Below are positions 40,168 to 48,557 of a stretch of DNA of 64,000 nucleotides, piece after piece. Origin of the DNA: Phytohabitans sp052068095 (GTDB lineage Bacteria; Actinomycetota; Actinomycetes; Mycobacteriales; Micromonosporaceae). Where the stretch lies: positions 191,260 through 255,259 of the forward strand of contig NZ_JBQHDG010000018.1 in NCBI RefSeq assembly GCF_052068095.1, read 5' to 3'. Under the pieces are notes generated by a model, which saw only the letters and a list, made by a program, of their open reading frames with translations, did no database searches and was not told where the DNA came from. Numbering within the stretch: position 1 is the first letter of the stretch; the number at the start of each line of letters is the position of its first letter. A program made the position numbers and the translations under genes.

Positions 40168-42770
40168 CCGGTTACGGGCTGGGTGTCGACCTCGGCACGA
40201 CACACACGGCGGCCGCGGTCCGGGTCGACGGCCGGGTCGAGGCGGTCCAGCTGGGCAGCCGCCGGCCGGAGATCCCCTCGCTGGTCTTCGTGCTGCCCGA
40301 CGGCGGAGTGCTCGTCGGAGAGCCCGCCGAGCGGCGTGGCGCGACGGAGCCGGAGCGGCTGGCCCGCGAGTTCAAGCGCCGCATCGGCGATCCGGTGCCG
40401 CTGCTGGTCGGCGGCGCGCCGTACCCCGCCCACGCGCTGACCGCCCGGCTGCTGCGGCAGGTGTTCGACATCGTGGCCGGGCAGTACGACGGGCCGCCGA
40501 CCGCCATCACCGTCACCCACCCGGCCAACTGGGGGCCGTTCAAGCGGGAGCTGCTGGAGCAGGCGGTCCACCTGGCCGACGTGGGCGAGGTCACCTACCG
40601 CACCGAGCCCGAGGCAGCGGCGATCAACTTCGCCGCCGGCGAGCGGGTCCGGCCGGGCGAGACCGTCGCGGTGTACGACCTGGGCGGCGGCACGTTCGAC
40701 GCGGCCGTGCTGCGCAAGACCGAGACCGGGTTCGCGCTGCTCGGCCGGCCCGAGGGGATCGAGCAGCTCGGCGGCATCGACTTCGACGAGGCGGTCTTCG
40801 GCCACGTCGTCGCCACGCTCGGCAGCGCGGTCGAAGACCTCGACCCGGAAGACGACGAGGCGACGGCCGCGCTGGCGCGGCTGCGGCGGGAATGCACCGA
40901 GGCGAAGGAGGCGCTGACCTTCGACACCGAGGTGATGATCCAGGTCGCGCTGCCCGGCCTGCACACGCGCGTGCGGCTCAACCGCTCCGAGTTCGAGGCG
41001 ATGATCGGCCCGGCCCTGTCCGAAACGGTGGCCGCCACCGGCCGCGCGCTGCGGTCTGCCGGGGTGGCCGCGGGCGACCTGCGCTCGATCGTGCTCGCCG
41101 GCGGATCGTCGCGCATCCCGCTGGTCAGCCAGCTCCTCGGCGCGGAGTTCGGCCGGCCGGTCACGCTCGACCCGCACCCGGAGCACAGCATCGCCCTAGG
41201 CGCCGCCGCGACGACCGGCCCGGTTACGCCGCCCCGCCCGGAGACCGCGGCACCGGCCGCACCCTCGCCGCCACCGCCACCGCCATCGTCACCGTCGCCT
41301 TCGCCCGAGCCAGCGGCCGCTCGCCTGCCCGAGCGGATCGTCGCCACGGCGGCCGTCCGGCCCGTCGTGGCGGCTCGGGCAGATGCCGGCGAACGCCTGC
41401 CGAGGCCGCCGTCGGCGCTCGCCGCCCGGATGCGCCGGATGGCCACTCGCCTCGGTGGAAAGGGCCGATGGGTGGTCGCCGGGGCCGCCGCGCTCGTCCT
41501 TGTCGCGACGCCGGCGGCCGTGCTCGCCTGGCCCGACTCCGCCGATCCGGGTGGGGGCGGCGCGCCGCCGGCAAACCCGACACCGACCGCCGGCCCGGCG
41601 CCGACCCTGCTGTGGGCATACCCGACCGGAAAGCCGATCACCGGCCGCGCCGCGGTCGCCGGCAACGCGGTCTACGTCGGCGGCCAGGACGGCGCCGTGC
41701 ACGCGATCGACCGGACCACCGGCCAGCGCCTGTGGCGATACCCGACCGGCAGCCCGGTGACCTCGTCGCCGCAGGTGCGCGGCGGCGTGGTCTACGCGGC
41801 CGGCCAGGACGGGACGCTCCATGCCATCGGCGCCGGCGACGGACGGCGGCGGTGGTCCAAGGCGGACGCCGGACAAAATCCCACGCTCGCCGGCGAGACG
41901 CTCTACGTCAGCGGCGACGAAACGGTGCGCGCGTTCAGCCTCAGCGGCGGCCGGCGGTGGACCTACGGGGCCGACGACCCGATCGCCACCGCACCGACGG
42001 CCTCCGGCGACACCGTGTACGCGACCACCGAAGACGGCAAGGTCCACGCGATCGACGCGGCGCGGGGCGACCAGCGCTGGGTGGGTCGGGCCGGCCGCGA
42101 CGCCCTCTCCGCACCCGCGGTGGCCGGCGGGCTGGTGCACGTCGGCAGTGCCGGCCGCCGCCTGTACGCGCTGGACGCCGCGACCGGACGCGAGCGGTGG
42201 AGCTACACGACCACGGCCGGCGTCGCCGCCGCGCCGCTGGTCACCGGCGACACCGTCTACTTCGGCGCGTCCGACGGCGTCGTGTGCGCGCTCTACGTCG
42301 ACGACCGCAGCGTGCGGTGGCGGTTCACCGTGGACGGTGGCCGTCCGGTGCCGGTGCTGGCGGACGGGGTCCTCTACGTCACCAGCCAGGCCGACCGGAT
42401 CCACTCGCTAGACGCAGCGACCGGTGACGAGCGATGGGTGTCGCCGCTCGACGGCCTCGACGGCGCCGCGGCGCGGGTCGATGCCGGCGTCATGTACGTC
42501 GGCGCCGCCGACGGCCGCCTGTACGCGCTGCGGCTGCCGCCCGGCCTGGCGCCGGACATCACCACGCCCTCGGCGACCCCGTCGCCGACGCCGTCTCCCT
42601 CACCCACCAGGGTCACCCCGCGAAAGACGAAGAAGCCACAGCCGCCGCGCCGGTCGACCGACACGCCAAGCCCGATCGAGGACACGCCTCCTCCCACCGA
42701 ACCGTCGGTGCCCCCTTCGCCGTCTCCGGAGCTCGACGCCGCCTCCCCGCCGCCCGACGGCGGCGGCTGA
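40164..42770 (+). CDS. Hsp70 ATPase domain fused through a TM helix to a PQQ-like beta-propeller
   Basis: An 868-residue protein. Residues 1-~375 are an Hsp70 nucleotide-binding domain: GVDLGTTHTAAAV, YDLGGGTFDAAVL and IVLAGGSSRIPLVSQLLG. No peptide-binding domain follows. Instead come a Pro linker, a basic stretch, a TM helix (~436-456), then about seven PQQ/YWTD-like blades (VYVGGQDGAVHAIDRTTGQ type, ~475-795) and a Pro/Thr tail. The ATPase should be cytoplasmic and the propeller outside, as in a sensor or anchor. It overlaps the preceding gene by ATGA. Confidence 0.85.
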   Translation: MTGYGLGVDLGTTHTAAAVRVDGRVEAVQLGSRRPEIPSLVFVLPDGGVLVGEPAERRGATEPERLAREFKRRIGDPVPLLVGGAPYPAHALTARLLRQVFDIVAGQYDGPPTAITVTHPANWGPFKRELLEQAVHLADVGEVTYRTEPEAAAINFAAGERVRPGETVAVYDLGGGTFDAAVLRKTETGFALLGRPEGIEQLGGIDFDEAVFGHVVATLGSAVEDLDPEDDEATAALARLRRECTEAKEALTFDTEVMIQVALPGLHTRVRLNRSEFEAMIGPALSETVAATGRALRSAGVAAGDLRSIVLAGGSSRIPLVSQLLGAEFGRPVTLDPHPEHSIALGAAATTGPVTPPRPETAAPAAPSPPPPPPSSPSPSPEPAAARLPERIVATAAVRPVVAARADAGERLPRPPSALAARMRRMATRLGGKGRWVVAGAAALVLVATPAAVLAWPDSADPGGGGAPPANPTPTAGPAPTLLWAYPTGKPITGRAAVAGNAVYVGGQDGAVHAIDRTTGQRLWRYPTGSPVTSSPQVRGGVVYAAGQDGTLHAIGAGDGRRRWSKADAGQNPTLAGETLYVSGDETVRAFSLSGGRRWTYGADDPIATAPTASGDTVYATTEDGKVHAIDAARGDQRWVGRAGRDALSAPAVAGGLVHVGSAGRRLYALDAATGRERWSYTTTAGVAAAPLVTGDTVYFGASDGVVCALYVDDRSVRWRFTVDGGRPVPVLADGVLYVTSQADRIHSLDAATGDERWVSPLDGLDGAAARVDAGVMYVGAADGRLYALRLPPGLAPDITTPSATPSPTPSPSPTRVTPRKTKKPQPPRRSTDTPSPIEDTPPPTEPSVPPSPSPELDAASPPPDGGG

Positions 42771-42779
42771 CGGCTGGCG

Positions 42780-44258
42780 TCACCCGCGCAGGGCGGCGAG
42801 GATGCCCTCGCAGCTCCGGCTGGCCGCTCGGGCCGCCGTGCGCAGCTCCCGCGCCGACAGCGGGTGCTCGGCGACCGCCTGCCAGCGCGCCAGCGCCCGC
42901 TCGGCGGTAGCGGCCAGCAGCTCGGGCGGCGCGTCGCCGGGCAGCCCCAACCGGGCCGGCGCGGCCGTCCCGCCGCCGCCGAGCAGCAGGTCGAGCTCGG
43001 CGAGCTGCCCGGCTCGCCCCGGCATGCGGCCCGAGCGCAGCAGGTGCAGCAGCCGCACCTCGACGAACTCGTGCGCGCTGGCCCGGATCTGCTCGGCCGC
43101 CGCGCCGAGATCGGCCGCGGCGGGCTCGGCCGCCACCCCCGGCGAACGCAGCACCGCGTCGAGCGTGGCCAGCGCCGACCGCGCCTTCAGCACCTGCGCG
43201 CGGCCGACGAACTGGGTCGCCAGCGTCTCCCGCAGCCGGTCGAGGCCGCTGTGCGCGGTCAGCTCGCGGGCCAGGTCGCCCGCGCTGCGCACGGTGCCGT
43301 CGCGGATCAGGCGCACGCCGAGGCGTACCCCGAAAAGACCCAACCTGGCGAGGACCCGGCGCCGCTCCGCCTGGCCGGCCCCGGCGGCGGTCGCGGTCGC
43401 CGTGAACCGGTCGGCGGTGAGCATCAGGTCGACGGCGTCGGCCGCCGGTGCCGCCGCGATGCGGGCCAGCGTGCCGAACTCCTCCTCGCGCAGCGTCGCA
43501 CCCGCCGCGGCGAGCAGCCCGGCGACCGGCAACACGATCGGGCACAGCCGGCGCAACCGCTCGTCGGCCTGGTAGCGGGCGGCCACCCGGCCCGCGGCCG
43601 CCATCGCGTCGAGCCGGCAGGCGCCGATCTCGTCGGCGCGGGACAGCACACCGACCGCGTTGACCGGGGTGCCGGACACGAGGTCGTCGCCGTGGAACGC
43701 TTCCAGGAAGCGCAGGTCACCGCCGTGCATGTGGCGCAGCAGGTAGATCACCGCGTCGGTGCCGGCGGCCCGTTCGCCGTCGGCCTCCAGAAACGACATC
43801 GTGCGCAGCGACACGTCGGCGGAGAGCGAGGCCAGCCCGGGCGTGTCGATGAGCGTGTGCTCGCGCAGCCGGCGGCTGGGCACCTCGACGGTCAGGTGGT
43901 CGACCTCCTCGGCGGGCCGGCCCAGCGAGATCCGCACGGCACCGGCCACCCGGTCGAACGGCCGCGCCTCGTAGCGCCCGTCGGTGAGGTGTGCCGTCAC
44001 CTTGTACCCGGGCCCGTCCCGGTACCAGGTCACGATCCGGGTGCACTCGCCGGCGTCGGTCGGCGCCAGGTCCTCCCCCACCATCGCGTTGAGGAGCGTG
44101 GACTTGCCCGCCTTGAGCTTGCCCGCGATGGCGACCCGCAGCGGCTCGTCGAGGCGCCGTACGGCCGCGGCGAGCGTGGCCCGCGCCTCGGCGCCGGAGA
44201 GCTGCCGCCCGGCGCGGTCGAGCAGCGTCCGGACCTGGTCGGTCAGCGGCGTGTTCAC
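42780..44258 (-). CDS. Dynamin-like GTPase, IniC-like
   Basis: A 492-residue GTPase, close to the 493 of mycobacterial IniC. G1 is AIAGKLKAGKSTLLNAM, followed by a Thr-containing switch (AGECTRIVTWYRDG), G3 LIDTPGLAS and an atypical G4 VLSRADEIG. The rest is helical stalk. It starts GTG overlapping the larger dynamin gene by four bases, in the same order and size pairing as iniA-iniC. It probably acts on membranes together with its partner. It converges with the Hsp70 fusion gene (10 bp apart). Confidence 0.85.
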   Translation of the reverse strand: MNTPLTDQVRTLLDRAGRQLSGAEARATLAAAVRRLDEPLRVAIAGKLKAGKSTLLNAMVGEDLAPTDAGECTRIVTWYRDGPGYKVTAHLTDGRYEARPFDRVAGAVRISLGRPAEEVDHLTVEVPSRRLREHTLIDTPGLASLSADVSLRTMSFLEADGERAAGTDAVIYLLRHMHGGDLRFLEAFHGDDLVSGTPVNAVGVLSRADEIGACRLDAMAAAGRVAARYQADERLRRLCPIVLPVAGLLAAAGATLREEEFGTLARIAAAPAADAVDLMLTADRFTATATAAGAGQAERRRVLARLGLFGVRLGVRLIRDGTVRSAGDLARELTAHSGLDRLRETLATQFVGRAQVLKARSALATLDAVLRSPGVAAEPAAADLGAAAEQIRASAHEFVEVRLLHLLRSGRMPGRAGQLAELDLLLGGGGTAAPARLGLPGDAPPELLAATAERALARWQAVAEHPLSARELRTAARAASRSCEGILAALRG

Positions 44259-46060
44259 GGCACCGCCCGGATGCCGCGGTCCGCGGTGACGCGCTCCGCG
44301 ACCCGGTCGAGGTCGCGCCACCCCCGGTCGAGCTCCTCCGCGCGGCGGGTGCGGTCGTCGGCGCGCATCCCGGCGGTACGGCGCACCGCGGCCAGCGCCT
44401 GCTCGGACGAACGCCGGGCACCGCCGGCCCGGGCGGTGAACTCGTCGCGCAGAAACCGCTGGGTGCGGCGCACCGCGTCGCGGCTGTCCCGCCCGACCAC
44501 GAAGCCGACGTCGTCGACGTACCGCCGCAGCTCCTGCTTGGCCTGCTGGCGGCGCTGCTCCACCTGGCGCTGCCGCTCGTCGCGGATGAGCTTGCGGCCC
44601 ACCGTCAGCCCGCCCAGCACACCCACGGGAGCGGCCAGCGTCAGGCCGAGCAGGCTGCCGAACGCGCCGAGCATGAACAGGCCGCCGTACGTGACCCGGG
44701 CGGCGGTGAAGACGCCGAGGAACTGCTGCACCGACGACCGGTCGAACCGGACCTCGAGCCCGCTCACGGTGGCGACCGCGGCGGCCGGGGCCGGCAAGTC
44801 GAGGTCGAGGCTGTCGTACTCCAGGTCGAAGCGCCCGGCGACCTCGCGGGCCAGCTCTTCGGCGCGGGTGACGAGCACGAGGAGGTTGTCGACAGCCACG
44901 GCGGTCGCCTCGCGGGTGGCCCACGCCTTGAAGTCGTACCAGGTATCGCGGGGATCTCCGAGGTCGAGCTCCGCGTCGCCGCGGTGGACCATGGCGCGCA
45001 ACCGCTCGCGGAGGTCGTGGTCGACGTCGGTGCTGAGGTCCTGGATGCCGTCGGCGAGCACCGTCTGCCAGGACGCCGACCCGGCGGCGAGGCTCTGGCG
45101 GCGCCGGGTCTGCTCGGCGAGCCGGTCGGCCAGCGCGGCACCGGCCGCCGGGTCCACCACGGCGGCACGCTCGGCACCGACCTGCTCCTTGAGCTGCGCG
45201 ACGGCGAACGCGAGGTCGCGGCGGACCCCGGCCACCGCGGCCGTGTCGGCGCCGCCGAGCACGTGCCGGCGCAGGGCGTCGATCAACCGGGGAAACCCGG
45301 ACTCCGCGTTGAGCGCCGCGCTGTCTCGGGCGCCGGCCCGCATCCGCAGGAACGAGGAGACCGGCACGACCGGCAGCGACAGGCCGGCCCGCTCCAGGTG
45401 AGCCCGGTCGAGCTCGGCGATGCGCCGCCACTCCGCGTGCAGGTCGGTCTTGGTCAGCACGCACACCACACGCGGGCAGCGCTCCACCGCCCGTTCCAGA
45501 AACTCCACCTCGGGCGCGGTCAGCTCCTGGGCGGCGTCGGTGACGAACAGGGCCGCGTGCGCCAGGCTCAGCGCGCCGAGCGTGAGGTTGCCGTGGGCCG
45601 AGTCGAGGCCGCCCACGCCCGGAGTGTCCACGAGCGACAAGCCGCCCCGCAGCAGGCGGCGGTCGAGCCGCACCTCGACGGCGCGCAGCCGGCCGCCGTC
45701 CGCCTCGCCCCCGGCCACGTACTCCCGCAGCCGCTCGAACGGCACGTCGATGGGCGGCGCCTGCTCGTCGACGGGGTGCACCCGCACGGAAGGCCTCGGC
45801 GCGTAGCGCACGATCGTCGGCACCGCGGTCACCACGTCGACGTCGACCGGGCAGACCTCGGTGCGCAGCAACGCGTTCACCAGCGTGCTCTTTCCCTGCT
45901 TGAACTCGCCGACCACCGCGACCGGAACGTCTTCGGCGAGCAGCCGCGCCCGCGCCCGGTCGAGGCGCTCGACAAGATCGGCCCGGTCGGCGTCGCCCGC
46001 CATCCGCGCCACCCGGTCGACGTCTGCCAACCACCGGGCAGTCCTGTCCTCTTTCATCAT
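44255..46060 (-). CDS. Dynamin-like GTPase, IniA-like
   Basis: A 601-residue GTPase from ATG 46060, 15 bp after GGTCGGGAA. G1 is VVGEFKQGKSTLVNALL, G3 LVDTPGVGGLDSAHG, G4 VLTKTDLH. A hydrophobic paddle-like segment lies at ~455-490 (YGGLFMLGAFGSLLGLTLAA), as expected for membrane-active dynamins. Size and gene order match IniA (640 aa) followed by IniC in mycobacteria, where IniA remodels membranes. An upstream in-frame ATG (46096) is less likely. Confidence 0.85.
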   Translation of the reverse strand: MMKEDRTARWLADVDRVARMAGDADRADLVERLDRARARLLAEDVPVAVVGEFKQGKSTLVNALLRTEVCPVDVDVVTAVPTIVRYAPRPSVRVHPVDEQAPPIDVPFERLREYVAGGEADGGRLRAVEVRLDRRLLRGGLSLVDTPGVGGLDSAHGNLTLGALSLAHAALFVTDAAQELTAPEVEFLERAVERCPRVVCVLTKTDLHAEWRRIAELDRAHLERAGLSLPVVPVSSFLRMRAGARDSAALNAESGFPRLIDALRRHVLGGADTAAVAGVRRDLAFAVAQLKEQVGAERAAVVDPAAGAALADRLAEQTRRRQSLAAGSASWQTVLADGIQDLSTDVDHDLRERLRAMVHRGDAELDLGDPRDTWYDFKAWATREATAVAVDNLLVLVTRAEELAREVAGRFDLEYDSLDLDLPAPAAAVATVSGLEVRFDRSSVQQFLGVFTAARVTYGGLFMLGAFGSLLGLTLAAPVGVLGGLTVGRKLIRDERQRQVEQRRQQAKQELRRYVDDVGFVVGRDSRDAVRRTQRFLRDEFTARAGGARRSSEQALAAVRRTAGMRADDRTRRAEELDRGWRDLDRVAERVTADRGIRAVP

Positions 46061-46189
46061 GAGGAATTCCCGACCATTTGAACGCCGTAAATGCATGATC
46101 AGTGACGGCTAAATGATAATCGCGGGCGGCCGACCTCGACAGCGCGCTAGATTTCGCGGCACCATTTCGTTGACCTAGGGGGTGCGGCG

Positions 46190-46885
46190 ATGGTTGATCG
46201 AAAACCGCGCGGACCACTGATCACTTTGTTCGTCGGACTGGTGACCGCCCTCGTGTTGGGTGTCCTCAGCGCCAATGCGACGGAGGAGGATGTGGCCCGG
46301 CGTAATGCCGCGTCCGAGCAAGGTGCCGCGCCGGCCGCGACCACCCCGGCCGCACCCGCGCCGACGACCCCGCCGGCCACCACCGCACCACCGGCAGTAC
46401 CCGCCGGACTCCGCGCCGCGTACGCCGGCGAGGTGAACGGCGGCGGCGCCAGCATCGCCATCGCGGTACGCGACGGTGGCGCCATCGCGTACCTGTGCGA
46501 CGGCCGCCGGATCGAGGCCTGGATGCTCGGCTCGGCCGCGGACGGCAAGCTGGAGCTCTCCGGCGACGGCGGGGCCAGCCTGACCGGGACGTACGACAAG
46601 GACTCGGCGGCCGGCACGGTCACCGCCAAGGGTCGCAAGTGGACACTCGACATCCCGGTCGCCAAGAAACCCTCCGGCCTGTACCGGTCGACCGCCGACC
46701 TGCGCGGCGCTCGCGTGGTCACCGGCTGGATCGTGCTGGCCAACGGCGACCAGGTCGGCATCGCCAACAGCGGCGGCCGCACCGCGCCGGCGCCCCCGCT
46801 CGACCTGTCCGACCGCACCGCGACGGTCAACGGCGAAGAGGTGACCGCCGACTCGATCGACGGCACCACCGGCACCGGGTTCTAA
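46190..46885 (+). CDS. Membrane-anchored protein, unknown function
   Basis: A 231-residue protein: an N-terminal TM helix (PLITLFVGLVTALVLGVL), an Ala/Thr/Pro-rich linker, then a compact extracellular beta domain (LRAAYAGEVNGGGASIAIAV, LCDGRRIEAWMLGS, SGLYRSTADLRGARVVTGWI). The ATG follows AGGGGG by nine bases. It is 10 bp upstream of a DUF6529 membrane gene, so it is probably co-transcribed with that gene and the Rieske gene. Confidence 0.7.
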   Translation: MVDRKPRGPLITLFVGLVTALVLGVLSANATEEDVARRNAASEQGAAPAATTPAAPAPTTPPATTAPPAVPAGLRAAYAGEVNGGGASIAIAVRDGGAIAYLCDGRRIEAWMLGSAADGKLELSGDGGASLTGTYDKDSAAGTVTAKGRKWTLDIPVAKKPSGLYRSTADLRGARVVTGWIVLANGDQVGIANSGGRTAPAPPLDLSDRTATVNGEEVTADSIDGTTGTGF

Positions 46886-46895
46886 GGGGTCCACG

Positions 46896-47468
46896 ATGAC
46901 GTCGCCAACCCAGACCGGCACCGCGCCGTCCTCCGCCGACAAGGTGGTGCTGGTGGCGATCCCGATCGTCATCGGCGCGGCCGTGTCGGTGGCGCTCGGC
47001 GTCTACGGCCGCATGCACGAGCCCACCGGCATCGCGGTCAGCGTGGCCGGCTTCTCCAGCCCGCAGACCGTGAAGGTGTGGCTCGCGTCGGGCGTGGCGC
47101 TCTTCGCGCTGGTGCAGCTGTTCACCGCACTGGTCATGTGGGGCAAGATTTCGTTCGTGCCGTCCGGCCGCTGGACCGGCCCGACACACCGCTGGTCGGG
47201 CCGGATCGCGTTCCTGCTGTCCATCCCGGTCGCCGTGCACTGCCTGTACGCACTGGGCTTCCAGTCCTACGACCGGCGGGTGCTGGTCCACTCGTTGCTC
47301 GGCTGCTTCGTCTTCGGGGCGTTCACGGTGAAGATGCTGCTGCTGACCCGGCGCGGCCTGCCGGGCTGGCTGCTCCCCGTCGCCGGCGGCCTCGTGTTCA
47401 CCGCGTTCATCGGTCTGTGGCTGACCTCGTCGCTGTGGTTCTTCACCGAGGTCGGCGTAAAGCTCTAG
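46896..47468 (+). CDS. DUF6529 membrane protein (cytochrome b561-like)
   Basis: A 190-residue protein with about five TM helices (VVLVAIPIVIGAAVSVALG, VWLASGVALFALVQLFTALV, IAFLLSIPVAVHCLYALG and two more). Conserved His residues lie in THRWSGR, VHCLYALGFQSY and VLVHSLLGCFVFG, which could bind haem. The family is commonly found next to Rieske proteins in actinobacteria, as here, suggesting a small membrane redox pair. Haem binding is inferred from the His pattern. Confidence 0.8.
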   Translation: MTSPTQTGTAPSSADKVVLVAIPIVIGAAVSVALGVYGRMHEPTGIAVSVAGFSSPQTVKVWLASGVALFALVQLFTALVMWGKISFVPSGRWTGPTHRWSGRIAFLLSIPVAVHCLYALGFQSYDRRVLVHSLLGCFVFGAFTVKMLLLTRRGLPGWLLPVAGGLVFTAFIGLWLTSSLWFFTEVGVKL

Positions 47469-47481
47469 AGAGGGTGAGGCT

Positions 47482-47967
47482 ATGCCGGAGCACCTCGCGT
47501 CGCGCCGGGTCCTGCTGACCGCACCGTGCGCGGCCGCGGTCGCGGCCGGCCTGGGCGCGTGCAGCACGTATGGCGGCTCGTCCGCACCTGAGCCCGCTCC
47601 GCCGGCGAATCCACCCGCGACGGGGCAGCCGCCACCGAGCAGCCCGTCAGGCGGCGGGGAGGCGCCACCGCCGGCCGGCCCGCCGCCGCTGGCCACGTTG
47701 GCCAGCATCCCGGTGGGCGGCGGCCGGATCTTCGGAGACCAGAAGGTCGTGGTGACCCAGCCGGAGGCCGGCACCGTGAAGGCGTTCTCCACGACCTGCA
47801 CCCACGCCGGCTGCGAGGTCACCGCCGTCGCCGACGGCACCATCAACTGCCCGTGCCACGGCAGCAAGTTCGCCATCGCGGACGGCTCGGTCACGGACGG
47901 CCCCGCGCCCCGCCCCCTCCCCGCCGTAGGCGTCCAAGTGGACGGCGATGCCATCAGGCTCACGTAG
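47482..47967 (+). CDS. Rieske [2Fe-2S] lipoprotein
   Basis: A 161-residue exported electron carrier. The leader has Arg-Arg (SRRVLLTAP) and a lipobox (LGAC, Cys at ~27), consistent with Tat export and lipid anchoring. The Rieske ligands are present: CTHAGCEV and CPCHGSKF, with the linker between them of normal length. The ATG follows GAGAGGGTGAGG. It lies 13 bp after the DUF6529 gene and probably exchanges electrons with it. Confidence 0.9.
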   Translation: MPEHLASRRVLLTAPCAAAVAAGLGACSTYGGSSAPEPAPPANPPATGQPPPSSPSGGGEAPPPAGPPPLATLASIPVGGGRIFGDQKVVVTQPEAGTVKAFSTTCTHAGCEVTAVADGTINCPCHGSKFAIADGSVTDGPAPRPLPAVGVQVDGDAIRLT

Positions 47968-48011
47968 GCGATACACTTCGATGGTCGTCAATTCTTTGCG
48001 TAGGAGGCACC

Positions 48012-48419
48012 ATGATTCGCGGCCGGCTGGTATTGGTTCTCGCGGCGACCGTCGCTCTGGCCGGGGGCCTGGCCGCTCCCGCTGAGGCCGCCCCGGCCGG
48101 GCCCGCGGCGGTCGCGTCCGACGCCGAACTGATACCGCTGCCGCCGCCCGGCCAGCCGGTCGTGTCGGAGCTGACGCCGACGAGCGCACGACTCACCTGG
48201 ACCCGGTCGGCCGGCCCCGTGTTCCGCCACTCGATGAGCCAGTTCGTCGACGGCGCCTGGCGGGGCTACGCGTCGATGCCGTTCACCACCTTCGTCGTCG
48301 GTGCCCTCACCCCGGGCGGCACCTACACGTTCGCGGTGCAGTCCCACGCCCTCTGGGGTTCGGGGTACACCAGCAGCCCACTGTCGCCGCCGGTCACCTT
48401 CACCACGCCACTGAGCTGA
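48012..48419 (+). CDS. Small secreted fibronectin type-III protein
   Basis: A 135-residue protein with a Sec signal peptide (LVLVLAATVALAGGLAAPAEA). A single FN3 domain follows: PGQPVVSELTPTSARLTW, then GALTPGGTYTFAVQSHALWG and VTFTTP. The ATG is five bases after a perfect AGGAGG. No catalytic domain is attached. Role unknown, perhaps surface adhesion or binding. Confidence 0.8.
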   Translation: MIRGRLVLVLAATVALAGGLAAPAEAAPAGPAAVASDAELIPLPPPGQPVVSELTPTSARLTWTRSAGPVFRHSMSQFVDGAWRGYASMPFTTFVVGALTPGGTYTFAVQSHALWGSGYTSSPLSPPVTFTTPLS

Positions 48420-48473
48420 CGGGAAATGACTGTCCAATACGACGCAAAGTGAGCACTTGTGTCGTGGCAGCGC

Positions 48474-48525
48474 CGGAGGATTGACGCTTCCGATCTTTTT
48501 CGGATGCGATATTATGAATCCTCCG
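48474..48525. promoter_or_regulatory. Nested inverted repeat upstream of the EAD2-like STAND gene
   Basis: CGGAGGATT (48474-48482) and AATCCTCCG (48517-48525) form a perfect 9-bp pair enclosing a smaller hairpin (TCCGA-TCTTTT-TCGGA, 48489-48504). The element ends 32 bp before the GTG start. It could be a terminator of the FN3 gene, an attenuator or an operator. Confidence 0.45.
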
Positions 48526-48557
48526 ATACTGGCGCGAGCATATGAGATGAGTGCCCC

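Noticed and set aside
38661..41186. 841-aa minus-strand ORF opposite the hydrolase, Ig-like and Hsp70 genes
   Set aside because: Codon usage and composition are those of a high-GC antisense shadow; the plus-strand genes have clear domains and overlapping starts.
42780..46217. A single 1145-aa reading frame covering both dynamin genes
   Set aside because: Its first ~650 residues are an Arg/Gly-rich out-of-frame reading of the larger dynamin. The real smaller dynamin starts at GTG 44258.
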